This document shows positions 13,067-25,205 of a stretch of 64,000 nucleotides of DNA, piece after piece (the first letter of the stretch is position 1; the number at the start of each line of letters is the position of its first letter). The stretch is taken from NCBI RefSeq assembly GCF_905220365.1, contig NC_061154.1, positions 4,092,001-4,156,000 of the forward strand, in the 5' to 3' direction. The notes beneath the pieces are model-generated. The model saw only the letters and a list, made by a program, of their open reading frames with translations. It made no database searches and was not told where the DNA came from. Source of the stretch: Vanessa cardui (Eukaryota > Arthropoda > Insecta > Lepidoptera > Nymphalidae). A program made the position numbers and the translations under genes.

Positions 13067-13195
13067 TTTATCTTTTGCTCGGCTTTGAAGGAAAACATCG
13101 TGAAGAAACTAAAGGAAGGTGCCTCATTTGTATCCACTAACCAGCACTGTACTGTGTGTTGAGACGAGACTCTTTGCCCAGTAGTGCAGTGCGTA
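13067..13195 (+). mobile_element. Decayed SINE body
   Basis: CTCGGCTTTGAAGGAAAACA and TCGTGAAGAAACT, then TTTGCCCAGTAGTGCAGTG, match the body and tail of the 4931 SINE family with many changes. The tRNA-like head is missing. Confidence 0.45.
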
Positions 13196-14524
13196 TGTAT
13201 ATAATAGACGAAAAATGAAAGTCAGAACTAAGGAGTACGTTATTGTTAAATAAACGCCTATTATTAAACTATTCAGGCAAATAATACTGCGTTAAAAGAA
13301 TATTTAAATATATCTTTACATGACAATGAATTCATAAAAAGTTAATTTTAATATTGACTTTTTGCTTTATTTTTTTCGGGATCACAATGTTATTTATGTT
13401 TACATAATGAATTTTCTTTAACGATTCATTCGCCTGCAATTAGTACGTTCATTTCACATTTAATTTATGTTTTTATACGTTTACAATGTGATATAGTTTA
13501 GCAAGGAGTCACACGAGGAACTGTATTATTGGTAAAGACAAGAGATTTATTTATTACAAAGAAAACAGCGTATATGTTATTGAAGCTATTACGAAACTTC
13601 CTCGTTTTTTTTTTAAAACTTTATATAAAAAAAGGTCTTGAATCAGTCAGTCATTTTTCAAGACCTATTTGCTGACACATATATTATATAATTCGCTAAG
13701 GCATCGTAGCGTAATACCATTAATTATGAACATATGAACAAATATAAAGAAGAGATTTTTTAAGAATGGAATTTTAACTTCAATATATTTTCTTATTATG
13801 ATTAAAACATTATGCAGGCTTGTCATAAACAAGTGCTATGGTTATATAGGAATGCATATAATATACATACATATATACATATGTATAAGTGTAATAAAAG
13901 TGCCAAAGGTAGCTGCCGTTTTAAACAATACATTTTCAAATTATAGTTTTGCATTATAAAAAAAAAATATTTCGACAGCACTTGCATTAAAAAATAAGCA
14001 TCGTTTACGATAAACATACGCAGAACATATGATACGAACATTACTAGCGAGTAGATTGATGTTTAGGTGTCAAGGCGTTGCGTGCGCCCGTACTTCCTAC
14101 TTGCGCTTGCGCATCGGTGAAACTCTTTAAAATACGCGATCAGGGAAATGACAGCGCGAAAGTGATTTATTAATTTAACCAAAATGTTGAATATAGTTTA
14201 AATTACTTAGCGTTAATGAACCTGATTAAGAATTATTTTAATTAGATACGATTTCATATTGTATCTTATATTTCTTAACATATACGGGGATACGTAAACG
14301 TACTTGAGCGACAAATAAGAAATATAAATATGAGACAAGCTTAGAATGTTCTATTTTTGAATGTTAAATATAAAATATTAATATTATAAACTTATTCAAA
14401 TTAAATTAACGATGTGTTTTTTATCTACATATGTCAATTAAATTATATATGTATCAACTAAGTTTTCAATATTAAATAAAAATATTTAAATTCAGATTTG
14501 TCGAGCCATTTAATGGACAGCTAG

Positions 14525-15250
14525 TTAAAATAATGATATAAAAAACTAGCGGTTACAGCGACTTCGTTCGCGTTTGAGTTTAACAAAAAAGTTATTGTTC
14601 ACTTCGCAGACTAAAAATTTTATGTATATTTTTTTTTAATCAAGGGTGATATGAGGTAGTTGAGTCGAGATGGCCCAGTGGTTAGAACGCGTGCATCTTA
14701 ACCGATGGTTGCGGGTTCAAACCCAGGCAAGCACCGCTGTTTCATGTGCTTAATTTGTCTTTATAATTCATCTCGTGCTCAGCGGTGAAGGAAAACATCG
14801 TGAGGAAATTTGACACCTGCATTTGACAAATTTCATAGAAATCCTGCCACATGTGCATTCCACTAACCCGCATTGGAACAGAGTGAGGGAATATGTTCCA
14901 AACCTTCTCCTCAAAGGAGGAGGAGGGCTTTAGCCCAGCAGTGGGAATTTACAGGCAACAACAGCCTTGTTGTTGTTGTTGTTGTTGTATGAAGTAGTTG
15001 GTAGGAGTATGTAATTCTAAAACTACTTTTAGTAGTCTAAGTTAATCCTTATTACATCGGAGAAAGTTGCTTCAAAATCGGTCCAGCCATTCCAGAGATT
15101 AGCCGGAACAAACAGACGACAGACATACTGGCAAAAATTGTAAAAAAATGTTGTTTTGATATATGTACCGTGTACACTTAAATATTCATTTAGAAAAGCG
15201 ATAATTTTAATATTACAAACAGACATTCCAATTTTATTATATGTTTAGAG
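14525..15250 (-). mobile_element. Interspersed repeat (GGCTAATC-core family) split by a SINE
   Basis: The two parts are 14525-14662 and 14988-15250. The second contains, in reverse orientation, the family core seen at 17266, 23342, 52431 and 58040(+), and 59285(-): TCGGTCCAGCCATTCCAGAG, ATTAGCCGGAACAAACAGAC, and an end CCAATTTTATTATATG. No ORF is left. The SINE at 14663-14987 lies inside it. Confidence 0.65.
14663..14987 (+). mobile_element. Intact tRNA-derived SINE with target duplication
   Basis: This is the best-preserved plus-strand copy. A box TGGCCCAGTGG and B box GGTTCAAACC are perfect, and the tail is a (TTG)n run. The flanks TATGAGGTAGTTG (14650-14662) and TATGAAGTAGTTG (14988-15000) form a 13 bp duplication with one mismatch, as expected from LINE-mediated insertion. 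Confidence 0.9.
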
Positions 15251-15350
15251 TTAGAGATAGAGACGATAGATATAAAAAAATAATCAACCACCTCAACTTC
15301 GTTCGTTAAAATTGAATGAAACAATTCTAAGCGATACGTCCACATATCTA

Positions 15351-15808
15351 TGTGTGTGAACTTAACAGATCATTGTCCATAATGTTGTCTTAATTTTTCG
15401 CGATTATTACACATTTAAATAAAACTAGTTATTACGGATTTTAATCGCGTATATTAATTATTTTAGACATCCCGACGTTTCGAGCACTTTACAACGTTTG
15501 TGGTCACGGGTAGACTAAGGTGGCATTTGTCTATTTGTAGAACAAAAGAAAATATTAATAGTTTTATTTAAAAGATCATTGTCCAGCAGATCACAATTAA
15601 ATGTGAGTTCTGTTAGCAGTTCTGTTAGTCGACGAAATGATCTGCTACGGGAAGTTAGCAGATTATTTCGTCGACTAATTTTTTTAAAGGTAAAAACGCC
15701 AGAACTTTTTCTAAAAACTATCTAAGGAACTATAGTACTCTTCTACATGCTAACAGAACTCACATTTAATTGTGATCAGCTGGACAATGATCTGCTAAGT
15801 TCACACAC
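15351..15808. mobile_element. Fold-back element with 62-64 bp inverted arms, internally hairpinned and interrupted
   Basis: The left arm (15351-15378 continued at 15585-15620) and right arm (15747-15808) are reverse complements with only a few mismatches, running from TGTGTGTGAACTTA to GAGTTCTGTTAGCA. A second inverted pair lies between them: AGTCGACGAAATGATCTGCT at about 15627 and AGCAGATTATTTCGTCGACT at about 15656. There is no ORF. The left arm is split by the insertion at 15379-15572. Confidence 0.8.
15379..15572 (+). mobile_element. Retroelement fragment inserted into the fold-back element
   Basis: The 194 bases are flanked by a perfect 12 bp duplication AGATCATTGTCC (15367-15378 and 15573-15584). 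Removing it and one duplication restores the continuous left arm. It contains GACATCCCGACGTTTCGAGC and GTGGTCACGGGTAGACTAAG, a phrase I know as a repeat in Lepidoptera. A duplication of this length fits target-primed retrotransposition. Confidence 0.75.
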
Positions 15809-17264
15809 ATCACAACTCTTCATCGTATTAATTGAATCGATTATTTTAATTCCTCTAATACGTAATCAAGGCAAGGCCAATTCAGCGCAATTTACAACCA
15901 TATGCATTACAGACAGACGTCAAAACATTTACAAATAATCTTGTGGAATAGTATCACGGGCCAGTTATCGTTTTAATATAATTATAAACGTATATAAACC
16001 TCTATAAGTATCAATAGGGCGAGAGGAAGTGGGAAACAAACAAATTACGTATACACCATCGATACGTAGAGTTCATTCACTTTCCGTGCATTCTCCGAGG
16101 TTTAACGGTCCAGCCACTTATTATGAGAGATAATATTCTAACTTGGATAAAAAACTGAAAATGTTTACTAAGAACGAAATGGAATTTGTTGTTCGGGTTC
16201 TGTGGTCCGATCGATTTTATTACGTAATCATTCTAAATAGAATTAGGTAAATAGTTAATTTGAATTTTGAATGTGGCAACATTTTAATTTTTTTTTTTTA
16301 CTGTATGAAAATTTAATTTAGGATTAATTAGGGCAATAGTAACGATTATTTAAGTCGCTTTTATGTCTTAGGTGTGTATATAGAGTATTTTTTTTTTAAT
16401 TTAGATTTTGATCTCTTTATGAAAAACCGAAGGCACCACAATGACGAAGGCGCTTGTTTTTATTGCGTATTGATTACGGAGTATTTACTAAAGAAAAAAA
16501 AGTTTAATAGTCCCCAGATTAGACATTAAAGTAATTCCCTAAGTGAATTTGTTACATCACAATTTTGTAATACGTCGAGGATAATAATTTCGGGTTCAAG
16601 AAGGTTTTTGTAATGGTATCGGAGATCCCACAGGCTGGTGAGAGTCGTCGCGAGTGCCGAGAGCCTACGAGAAGCATCAATCTAGAGGCATGCTAAAGCC
16701 CACCGATATACTCCACAGTTTTTTACTCTTTCTGATTATTAGGCCACATTAAAATGTCAGACAGCGCTACTCAAACTGCAGCCCGTCAGATTTAATAAAA
16801 CTATCAGTGTCAATACCTACATAGAATAATTTCTTAATGTTATTTTTATTGAATTGAAATTAAAATTTATTATTATTTTAATTAAAAATATAACGATTAA
16901 TATCGATATATTATATTAATCTATAAGTCATTTTAAAATGTATTGGTAAGTATTAATTTAAAAACGATTTCTTTTTTTAAATCAAGTAATGTAGAGCAAA
17001 AATAAATGATAGAATAAAATATGATTGCAAAGATGAAACGTTTGAGCATCGCTGCGTTTAAGAGGAGGACTCTTTAAGATTTATTATATACAAGGGAGGA
17101 AGGGCCGACCGACCGATATACCGTAGCGGTATATATTAGAAAGTCGGCTTATCTGAGTATTTTTTGTGTTACGTTAAATCAGGGACCCGACGGGCCCCGG
17201 GCAGAACTGACCGCTTCGTGACTGCGATCACGACATCCTGTGTGATGAACATACACAATATATA

Positions 17265-17545
17265 CATATAATAAAATTGGAGTGTCTGTTTGTAATATTA
17301 AAATAGCCCCTTTTCACTCAATCCATATGTAAGTTCATATACACGATATAATCAATCATTTACCAAAATAACATTTTTTACAATTTTTGTCTGTCTCTCT
17401 GTTTATTCCGGCTAATATTTGGAACGGCTGAATCGATTTTAATGGGACTTTCACTGGCAGATAACTGATATAATAAGGAGTAATTTATGCTACAATATTT
17501 TTTTTTTGTTAAATTCAAACGCGTACAAGGTCGCAGGCACAAATT
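17265..17545 (+). mobile_element. GGCTAATC-core interspersed repeat
   Basis: It starts ATAAAATTGGAGTGTCTGTT and contains TTCCGGCTAATATTTGGAAC, GGGACTTTCACTGGCAGATA and an AAATTCAAACGCGTACAAGG end. The same order is seen at 23342-23614. It is non-coding and was not assigned to a class. Confidence 0.65.
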
Positions 17546-18157
17546 GTCTTTACCCATGATTTACATATTTGATAATATCAAGCATCTCTTCTTTTATAAA
17601 ACTGTACACTATCTATTTGTTCGAACATAACAAAAATGTACTAGATCGATTATGATGAAACTTTTTATCTTTGACAGCTCATGATTAAACTCACGAGCTT
17701 GAATGTATTTTATTTCACGGGAACGGGAACCGCATTCGTTAAAACTTAAAATTGTAACCCGATACAATATAACGACATTATAATAAATTAAAATCAAACA
17801 AGGTCAAGAAAATGACGTGGTTTAAATATTAGTAATAATATTAGATGAAATAAAACTTATGTGATTAATTCATGATCAATTGTTTAAAAATGATTTGATA
17901 CATGTGTGACGAAAAACACCTACTTTTACTTTTCTTTTGATTTATATATATTTTTTTACTTGTTACTTTAACAGAATACTCTATCAAATCCTAAACTTGT
18001 TTGTTTTATAAAATGAAATAATATGAATATTTACAATTTCATAATTTAAAATAAACTTCAATAGTGTACATGTTCATTGAATTTTAATATATTTTGATAA
18101 ATTATCAGTTACCTACGTATTGTTTTAATATTTGTATTAATATTCAATTCAATAATT

Positions 18158-18475
18158 AGCCGAGATGGCCAGAACCTCTGGCCTCTGTGGTTAGAACACG
18201 TGCATCTTAACCGATGATTTCGGGTTTAAACCTAGGCAAGCACCACTATATATGTATATGTTCTTAATTTGTGTTTATAATTCATCTTGTGCTCGGCGGT
18301 CAAGGAAAACATCGTGAGGAAACCTGCATGTGTCTAATTTCATTGAAATTCTGCCACATGTGTATTCCACCAACCCGAATTGGAACAGCGTGGTGGAATA
18401 TGTTCCAAGCCCTCGCCTTAATGGGAGAGGAGGCCATTAGACCAGCAGTGAGAAATTTACAGGCTGTTACTTTAC
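18158..18475 (+). mobile_element. tRNA-derived SINE with an insertion in the A box
   Basis: This copy is from the same family as 4931. After GAGATGGCC come about 20 extra bases (AGAACCTCTGGCCTCTGTGG), which split the A box before TTAGAACACG. The B box is also changed (GGTTTAAACC). It is therefore unlikely to be transcribed by pol III. Confidence 0.85.
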
Positions 18476-19578
18476 ATTACTTTACTTTATTAGTATTCAA
18501 ATTTACTATTTAGTATGTATTATATTAAAATACAAGCAGATGAAGAAAAAAACATTTACAGACATTTATCAGATCGCATTTGTTGTCACACTTTCATTAC
18601 ATTTAATAAATATTTTAGCATAGACTTCCAGGCAGTCATTTTTATCTATTGTTTGTTTTTCTACAGTTGTGGTGCTTGCTAAATCCATCTATCTCATTTA
18701 AGATATTAATTGTATATGACGAAGCATCAAAAAGTTTATTTACGATTTTTTTATTTTTAACGTACGTGCTGGCAACATCAATATGTCATAGTTGATGGAA
18801 TATCGAAAAAAATATTTAAACAAGTAGACTTACATTTCGGATATCATTATGTCTGATAACGACGCTGATTCCTAACCCAAGGCATGGACAGGGATGTATA
18901 TTGCAAAGTAAATGCTAATTTTGTATATACAGGGGTCAGACAAGAGCTTGTTCTTACAGGAATTACAAATAAATAAGCATTCAAATCAATTCCTAACAGC
19001 CGACGAAGATACAAAAAGAAAATAATATTTTTCAAAGTCGGCTAATAAAATTATATTACACGTGTGGTAATCAAACGTATATTCTGTTTAGAGCTAATTG
19101 GATTGTTATTAAAGTAACTCTATAAAACCGATTGGATTTGAAATAACTCTATTATAAGCTTTCATTATATAATTTTCATTAGAAGTGTGTTATTTGTTCA
19201 ATGCTTAAATAGATTCAATACATCGATTGTGTTCTTAATTTAAATAATTCAAAATAAAAACAGAGTGAACATTTTCATGATTTTATTTTGTAACAATAGC
19301 GAGAGAGATATTCAGAAAAAAAGGTTTTATAAGTTTTTTTTTTTTCGTTTGAATCAAAGGCGAAGGCTTAGAAGTTATTCCTTCAAGTTCTTCGAGCGAC
19401 GATCGCTCCATAGATAGATCCCGTAACACGTCCTTGACTTTAGCGTATTAAAACTGGCAACTTTTGTATAACTTTGCAAATGAAAGATTAATTTGTAAGT
19501 AGTATTCTGGTATAATAAGCTTTTCGAAGTTGGAGCGAAGGGTGAAGACCGAATCAATTCAGTTTAATTCATGTGACC

Positions 19579-19882
19579 CAGGGCCGGATTTAGGGAAGGG
19601 CAACCGGGGCAACTGCCCTGGGGCCTCCACATAAGTGAGGGCCACAAAAGTTTTCAGTGAGTTAACAAATACCGAGATATAGTCAAATTATAATAATCTT
19701 ACTACTTAATATTTTAAAAGTTACCGATACCAGTCAAGAAATACTTACTGATTCAAATTAATAAAAGCTTAAGCTAATCCATTAATCCATGATATAATTA
19801 TTAGAATCTCCACGCTCCTGTTGGTCTAGGGCCTCCACTGCTTTGTGGCCCCAGGGCCTCCAGACCTTTAAATCCGACTCTC
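19579..19882. mobile_element. hAT-type MITE with 8 bp target duplication
   Basis: The left end CAGGGCCGGATTTA is mirrored by the right end TAAATCCGACTCTC (10 of 14 match as inverted repeats). Both sides are flanked by ATGTGACC (19571-19578 and 19883-19890), an 8 bp duplication characteristic of the hAT superfamily. The inside is GC-rich near both ends (GGGGCCTCC-type segments on both sides) and has no transposase. The short plus-strand frame starting at 19843 runs out of this element and is not a gene. Confidence 0.8.
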
Positions 19883-21019
19883 ATGTGACCTGTTCTACAA
19901 CAAATGTCCAGACAGTATTAGAAATGCAAGATTTTTTTCCTTCAAATCGTATGTTCCGTGTCACGACTGGGTCCGCTTTCCTGCTCTTGATCTTCCATTT
20001 ATTCACCATCTTATTCAGGACATCTTCACCTCAGCGAGGTTTTTCACTACATATGTTGCAAAGGTCAACCATCGCAGTTTTGTTTTGGATTCCTCTCTGT
20101 ACAAATGGGATGACATGAATATTATCTATCAATTATAGGGTTTATTAAACCATTTTGGTATCTTATTATCTACTATATAGATAATAAGATACTATATAGA
20201 TATATTGTTATTTTTTGTAATTACTTTCTAATAATTATTTATCAGTAACATGCCTTTTTTGTTTAAATTGATAGTTTTTTAACTAGTGCAATATGAAAAA
20301 TACCTTGTCGGTATACATATAGCAATCATTTTTTTTTTCAGATACAGGTAGCAGTAATTTGGATATTTTTTGTAAGTACCAATCGCTTAGTAATCAATAT
20401 TTTGTAAAACGTTTTTTCAGTACCGTAGTATTTTTATATCTGTGAGACATTTTAATTTTAGAAAATATTTAAAAAAATATAAAATATCTGGAAAATTTCA
20501 TGTGAACAAAATAGTGAAGTGCGTAACATTTTATTTTTGTAGAAAAAAAATACGATTTTTTTTTATTATTAAATAAAAAAAAAATCGCCAATACCGCAAC
20601 GCCGTTCTGAAACAATAGTTTTGCATCGCCATCTAACATTGCATCGAGTATATTTTTGCGTAAAGTGAATGTACGAACATTCAAGCAAGGCAAGCAATGT
20701 GCCTGGCCCCGGATAGATGGTGCTAATGCACTTGAAATAGATTTGTTCCGACCCGGGAAATATAAATTGTGCGATTATTTTTTTCAAAAATCGGTAAAAA
20801 AGTATGTATATATTTCAACAATTTGAGTTCATATTTTAATCTTTGTATGTTTAAACATTTAACAATCATTATTAAGGATTTTCTTTCTCAAAACATGTAT
20901 GTATGTATTTTATTGTATGTACTTAACTAATCAAGAGATGTCAGTAATCTCATGCACACATGTCTTAGTCTCGATGAATTATTTTGAATAAAGATGATTT
21001 GATCAAAAAAAATTGTTTT

Positions 21020-21315
21020 CAACAACAGCCCGTAAATTCCCACTGCAGGGCTAAAGGCCTCCTCTCCCTTTGAGGAGAAGGTTTGGAACATATTTCACCA
21101 CGCTGTTCCAATACGGGTTGGTGGAATACACATGTGGCAGAATTTTTAAGAAATTTGTCACATGCAGGTTTCCTCACGATGTTTTCCTTCACCGCTGAGC
21201 ACGAGATGAATTATGAAGTCAAATTAAGCACATGAATCAGCGGTGCTTGCCTGGGTTTGAACCCGCAATCATCGGTTAAGATGCACGCGTTCTAACCACT
21301 GGGCCATCTCGACTC
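21020..21315 (-). mobile_element. tRNA-derived SINE, full length
   Basis: The copy is reverse-oriented: tail CAACAACAGCCCGTAAATTC at the left, head with B box GGTTTGAACC (reverse strand GGTTCAAACC) and A box CCACTGGGCCA (reverse strand TGGCCCAGTGG) at the right. Both boxes are intact. Confidence 0.9.
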
Positions 21316-21638
21316 GAAATATAATAAATATATATAAAAAGGTTTATAAGGAAAGCCGATTCCGTTTTATATGTTAATACGATATAACATTTCATTACTT
21401 AATCCAAGTAAGGTCCTGTTATTAAATGGATCGTTACGAATAGTAATAGCTACCGTCAAAGACATGCAGGTCGTCTAATTAATTGAAATAGTCGAAAGAT
21501 ATGAGACGTCATAATTCCACGTAACCATTTGTAGTCACTGTATGAGGTCCCGGGCCGGTATGACCACCCATCATGTTGGACAGGAATATATGAGGATATG
21601 AACACGTAGTGTGTGGTCGGTTATGTTTTATTTATAAT

Positions 21639-21893
21639 TATTTTTATATACATATACTTACGACTATAGCTTGCTATTTACAAAAAAAAAAAAACTAAAC
21701 AAAAATATCTTCATCTGTCTTGTTCGAAATTCAAATGTATATTTTTTGATATGTCAACAAACAAACTTAACTTATTTTTATATACATACTTACGACCTTA
21801 GCTTGCTATTTACAAAAAAAAAAATAATTAAACAAAAATAATCGTCGTCTGTCTTATTCGAAATTCAAATATATGTTTTTTGACAACAATCAA
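21639..21893. repeat. Tandem duplication of a ~130 bp unit
   Basis: Copy 1 (21639-21770) and copy 2 (21772-21893) share ATTTTTATATACATA, CTTACGAC, TAGCTTGCTATTTACAAAAA, ATTCGAAATTCAAAT and TTTTTTGA in order, with small indels. Neither copy codes. Confidence 0.85.
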
Positions 21894-22366
21894 AACATTC
21901 TAAAATAACCATTTATCAAAATTAGATGACTTTAGCTATATATATGAAACCGATATGTATAACTTGATTTTAATGTAACTTTAATTAATGTGGTCATAAT
22001 ATTGATTTTTTTTTTTTTCGAAAAGCTCTTTGATATGTTCTAGGAGTAGCAGAGTGCATCTGCAAATGCAATTCGTCGAAGAAGTCGAATTCCAGACACG
22101 GACACTAGATGGAAGTAGTTAACATACGATTTGTAAATAGAAAATTAAAAAAAAAATATAATGACTCTTTAAATTGCTTTATCTAGCCACAATAATTTAT
22201 TTACAATTATACTCGAACATTATGTAAAATTTGTTTAGCGCTTTCAGTGCTTTTAGCTGGCTTATAGAATTTAGTATGAATCATCTATCCTTATTGTATA
22301 ATAAATCAAGCGTAGAAAAAAGTCGTGATCGGATTATTTATATAAATAGCTAAGTTAATTTTTCGT

Positions 22367-22412
22367 TCAAAGGAAACAGGGTTACAGTACAGGATAACCC
22401 TGTTTTCTTTGA
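22367..22412. repeat. Hairpin with 18 bp arms
   Basis: TCAAAGGAAACAGGGTTA (22367-22384) and TAACCCTGTTTTCTTTGA (22395-22412) are inverted repeats with one mismatch and a 10-base loop. The surrounding DNA is unassigned. Confidence 0.7.
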
Positions 22413-23341
22413 GCTGAGTTTACAAAACTAGCTCTCTCTTATATCGTCACAGCCTGCACCAAACCGTAGCCTGTTCAAAAACGGTAAAGAGAACAGAGTC
22501 ATCTGGTTTTCAGGATTAAAATTAAAATATCACTTGTAATTTGCGTGAAAATTATTGAAACATACCGTATTATATTCGACGTTCATTAAAAATAGAATTT
22601 TGCTTTTTTTAAAGTCTTTAATAATTAAATGGCATGGAGTTTAATTCATTTGTGGATAACGAGAGGTTAGGGTTCATTTATGAGTGGAGATGAGATATAT
22701 TTAGCAGGGATGTGTCTGTTTATTAGAGCCTAAGATGTTGCAAATCTATCATCGTAAACGCAATATGAAGTTATGTTATTAAGGCGTTATTACAAAACGT
22801 TGATGATCAGAAGACATTGCAGATTGATATGTAATCAAACCTTACTTGCTTTAAGTGTTTTTTTTTTATTTCTAATTTTTGGTGAAAAATAAAAGTATAA
22901 CGAAACTATGAAACGAACTATTAAATTTAGTTATAATACTTATTTATAATTAATGCCAAGACTGGCTGTCAATATAATGGACATTAATGTACACAAATAT
23001 TCTTAAATCTAAGATTATTAATAGACGAATCTACCCAATAAAAAATAGATAAATGTTATTAATATAATTTAACGGATACTTGGAAGAAGGGCAAATATAA
23101 TTAAAAAAATGTTGAATTTAATTTTCTTAGAAGGATTTAATGTTATTTATACACGAATCACGAATTTGAACAGTTTTCCATATTGGTTTTTGGTTACAGC
23201 TTACGGTCGTAGGCCGTAGCGTAATTTTGTATACCGAACTCAATAAACGGACCATCTTACTTTAAAATTTGTATTACATTATTCAAATAAAATTTTCCAC
23301 ATATGTTATGACACGATACAAATATAAGCATGATACCTATA

Positions 23342-23614
23342 CATATAATAAAATTGGAGTGTCTGTTTGTAATATTAAAGTAACTGATTTTTACTAAACA
23401 AATCTGCAAATGTATACATGGTACATAGATCAAAACAGTTTTTCCATCCTGGAACGGATGAACCGATTTTGACTTGCTGAATAAAGAATGAATAGCTGAT
23501 GTAATAAAGAGCGACTTGGTTACTTTTAATAAGTAATAAGTTATAGTAAATTTTGCGAACCGAACAATACCTTTTTTGTTAAATTCACACGCGCACAAAG
23601 TTGCGGACAGCTAG
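23342..23614 (+). mobile_element. GGCTAATC-core interspersed repeat, diverged
   Basis: It has the same start as 17265 (ATAAAATTGGAGTGTCTGTT) and the same end (AAATTCACACGCGCACAAAG), with a more degenerate middle (ATCCTGGAACGGATGAACCG). The 113-codon reading frame on the minus strand across it (23257-23598) is therefore not a gene. Confidence 0.6.
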
Positions 23615-25039
23615 TAGGTACATTTTCACGTAGCCATTATTTATAATTGAAATTTTGTTAGATATTATCTATTAATATTCAGACAAAGAATAGAATCATC
23701 ACCAGAAGAGATCAGTGGTTATAATCTTGGTCGAATTCCAACAACTAGACGAGAAACAATTAGTCCTCTCAGTTACGTCATGTTCGAAGTCTTAATTGTC
23801 AAATAAATAAGGCATACATTAATATAGTTGTGTGAAAGTATACTTATGTAATGAAAATGATTTACGCAACATTATGTTATTTATTTTTTTCATACCAATG
23901 TTCTGCGCGCTTCCTCGATTAGAATCATTCGAAAGTCGATGGTGAAATGTCTTTTTATTGTGTTTTATATGTGTTTTTGATGATTTGGCGTCGAGTTACT
24001 TTTTCGTTACAGTTTTTCATTAAATTTGATGCCAACTGCCTCGTAAAAGATATAAATTCAGGCATTTGCTTAACGGGGGATTTAGGGATTTGCGGGTTTC
24101 AATCCTTTCCAGAAAAGATAGTTATGTATTTCTGTAAAACATCTCATTAAAAGTTTGGTGTCTGGAAGATATTTCGAATTTGTCGTCCCATACGAATATG
24201 GATGTGAGGATTTAGATAATATATCCTGCGTAGTATAATATCAATACTCTCACGAGATTGGCTATCCTTACGGTAAGGGCAACTGCAACATCTGACGAAC
24301 CAATAAAATCTCACAATGATTTATTGTATACTGACTTTACATATTTAACGTTTTGTGTTTTTAAAATCATATTTCGTATCGCATCTAATGTAAGGATACA
24401 GAACTATTCAAGTAGAAAACCATAACCGTACAAACTTTTATCTCTGAATGTGACATTTAGCGTTACGAAATTTCAATAAACAAGACACATAGACATTTTA
24501 TAAAGGCAATTCAAAGTAATTCTAAAGGGAGTGCTTTATTTGGTGGAACCCTAAACCTTTATCGTTGCCAAACATCTGAAGTATACAGATTCAAGTATCA
24601 ATGTCAAGTTATGAAACCAATAAAATATTTTCTACCTGATTGTCTGCGGGAGAAACGTGCGTTTCTTCACTGACCTTCGCACATAGGAAACTTTGTTTCG
24701 AGTTGACTGGCTCACGACACGGTTCATTGGCTCATCCGATATCAGCTTTCCTGTCCCCTTACCTTAGATTCACTAGCATGCCAAAGTGTTTAGTAATTTT
24801 ATTTAAAAAAAATCTATATTTTCTAAATGTCTTAATAGCTGTCTGAGGCTATTTAAGAATATTTAAACGAACTCAATCTTTCTTTTCTACTAAAACTCAT
24901 ACTACTCTGTGCGGGCAATATTGTTAAAGTTTTTAAAATGGTGCATTTAATATGAAGCCCACATGGTATAGTGATATGACGTAATCTTAAGAAAATAACG
25001 GGGTTGTAATGAAGGACTATTTCTTTTTAATGTATTTTA

Positions 25040-25205
25040 TGTAGTTTGGCGTGTAGACAGGCCATATGGTAAGTTTTTATCTCCCCCATAAATATTAGAG
25101 CTGTAAGAGACATGCTTTAACTGCCAATTCACAACCAACTTTAAATTGTCTCATATTTTAGGTGTAGGTACTGAACCAGACGGGCATGAACAAAATCATA
25201 CCAAC
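25040..25205 (+). mobile_element. Decayed copy of dispersed repeat family C
   Basis: GGCGTGTAGACAGGCCATAT, GGTAAG and the end GGTACTGAACCAGACGGGCA align with the start and end of 35478-35757. The middle is strongly diverged, which makes this an old copy. Confidence 0.4.

Noticed and set aside
14670..14740. tRNA gene-like A and B boxes
   Set aside because: These belong to the SINE heads. The cloverleaf is not kept and the same head recurs with a common body in many places.
23257..23598. Minus-strand frame of 113 codons
   Set aside because: It coincides with an interspersed repeat that has non-coding copies at 17265, 52431 and 58040.
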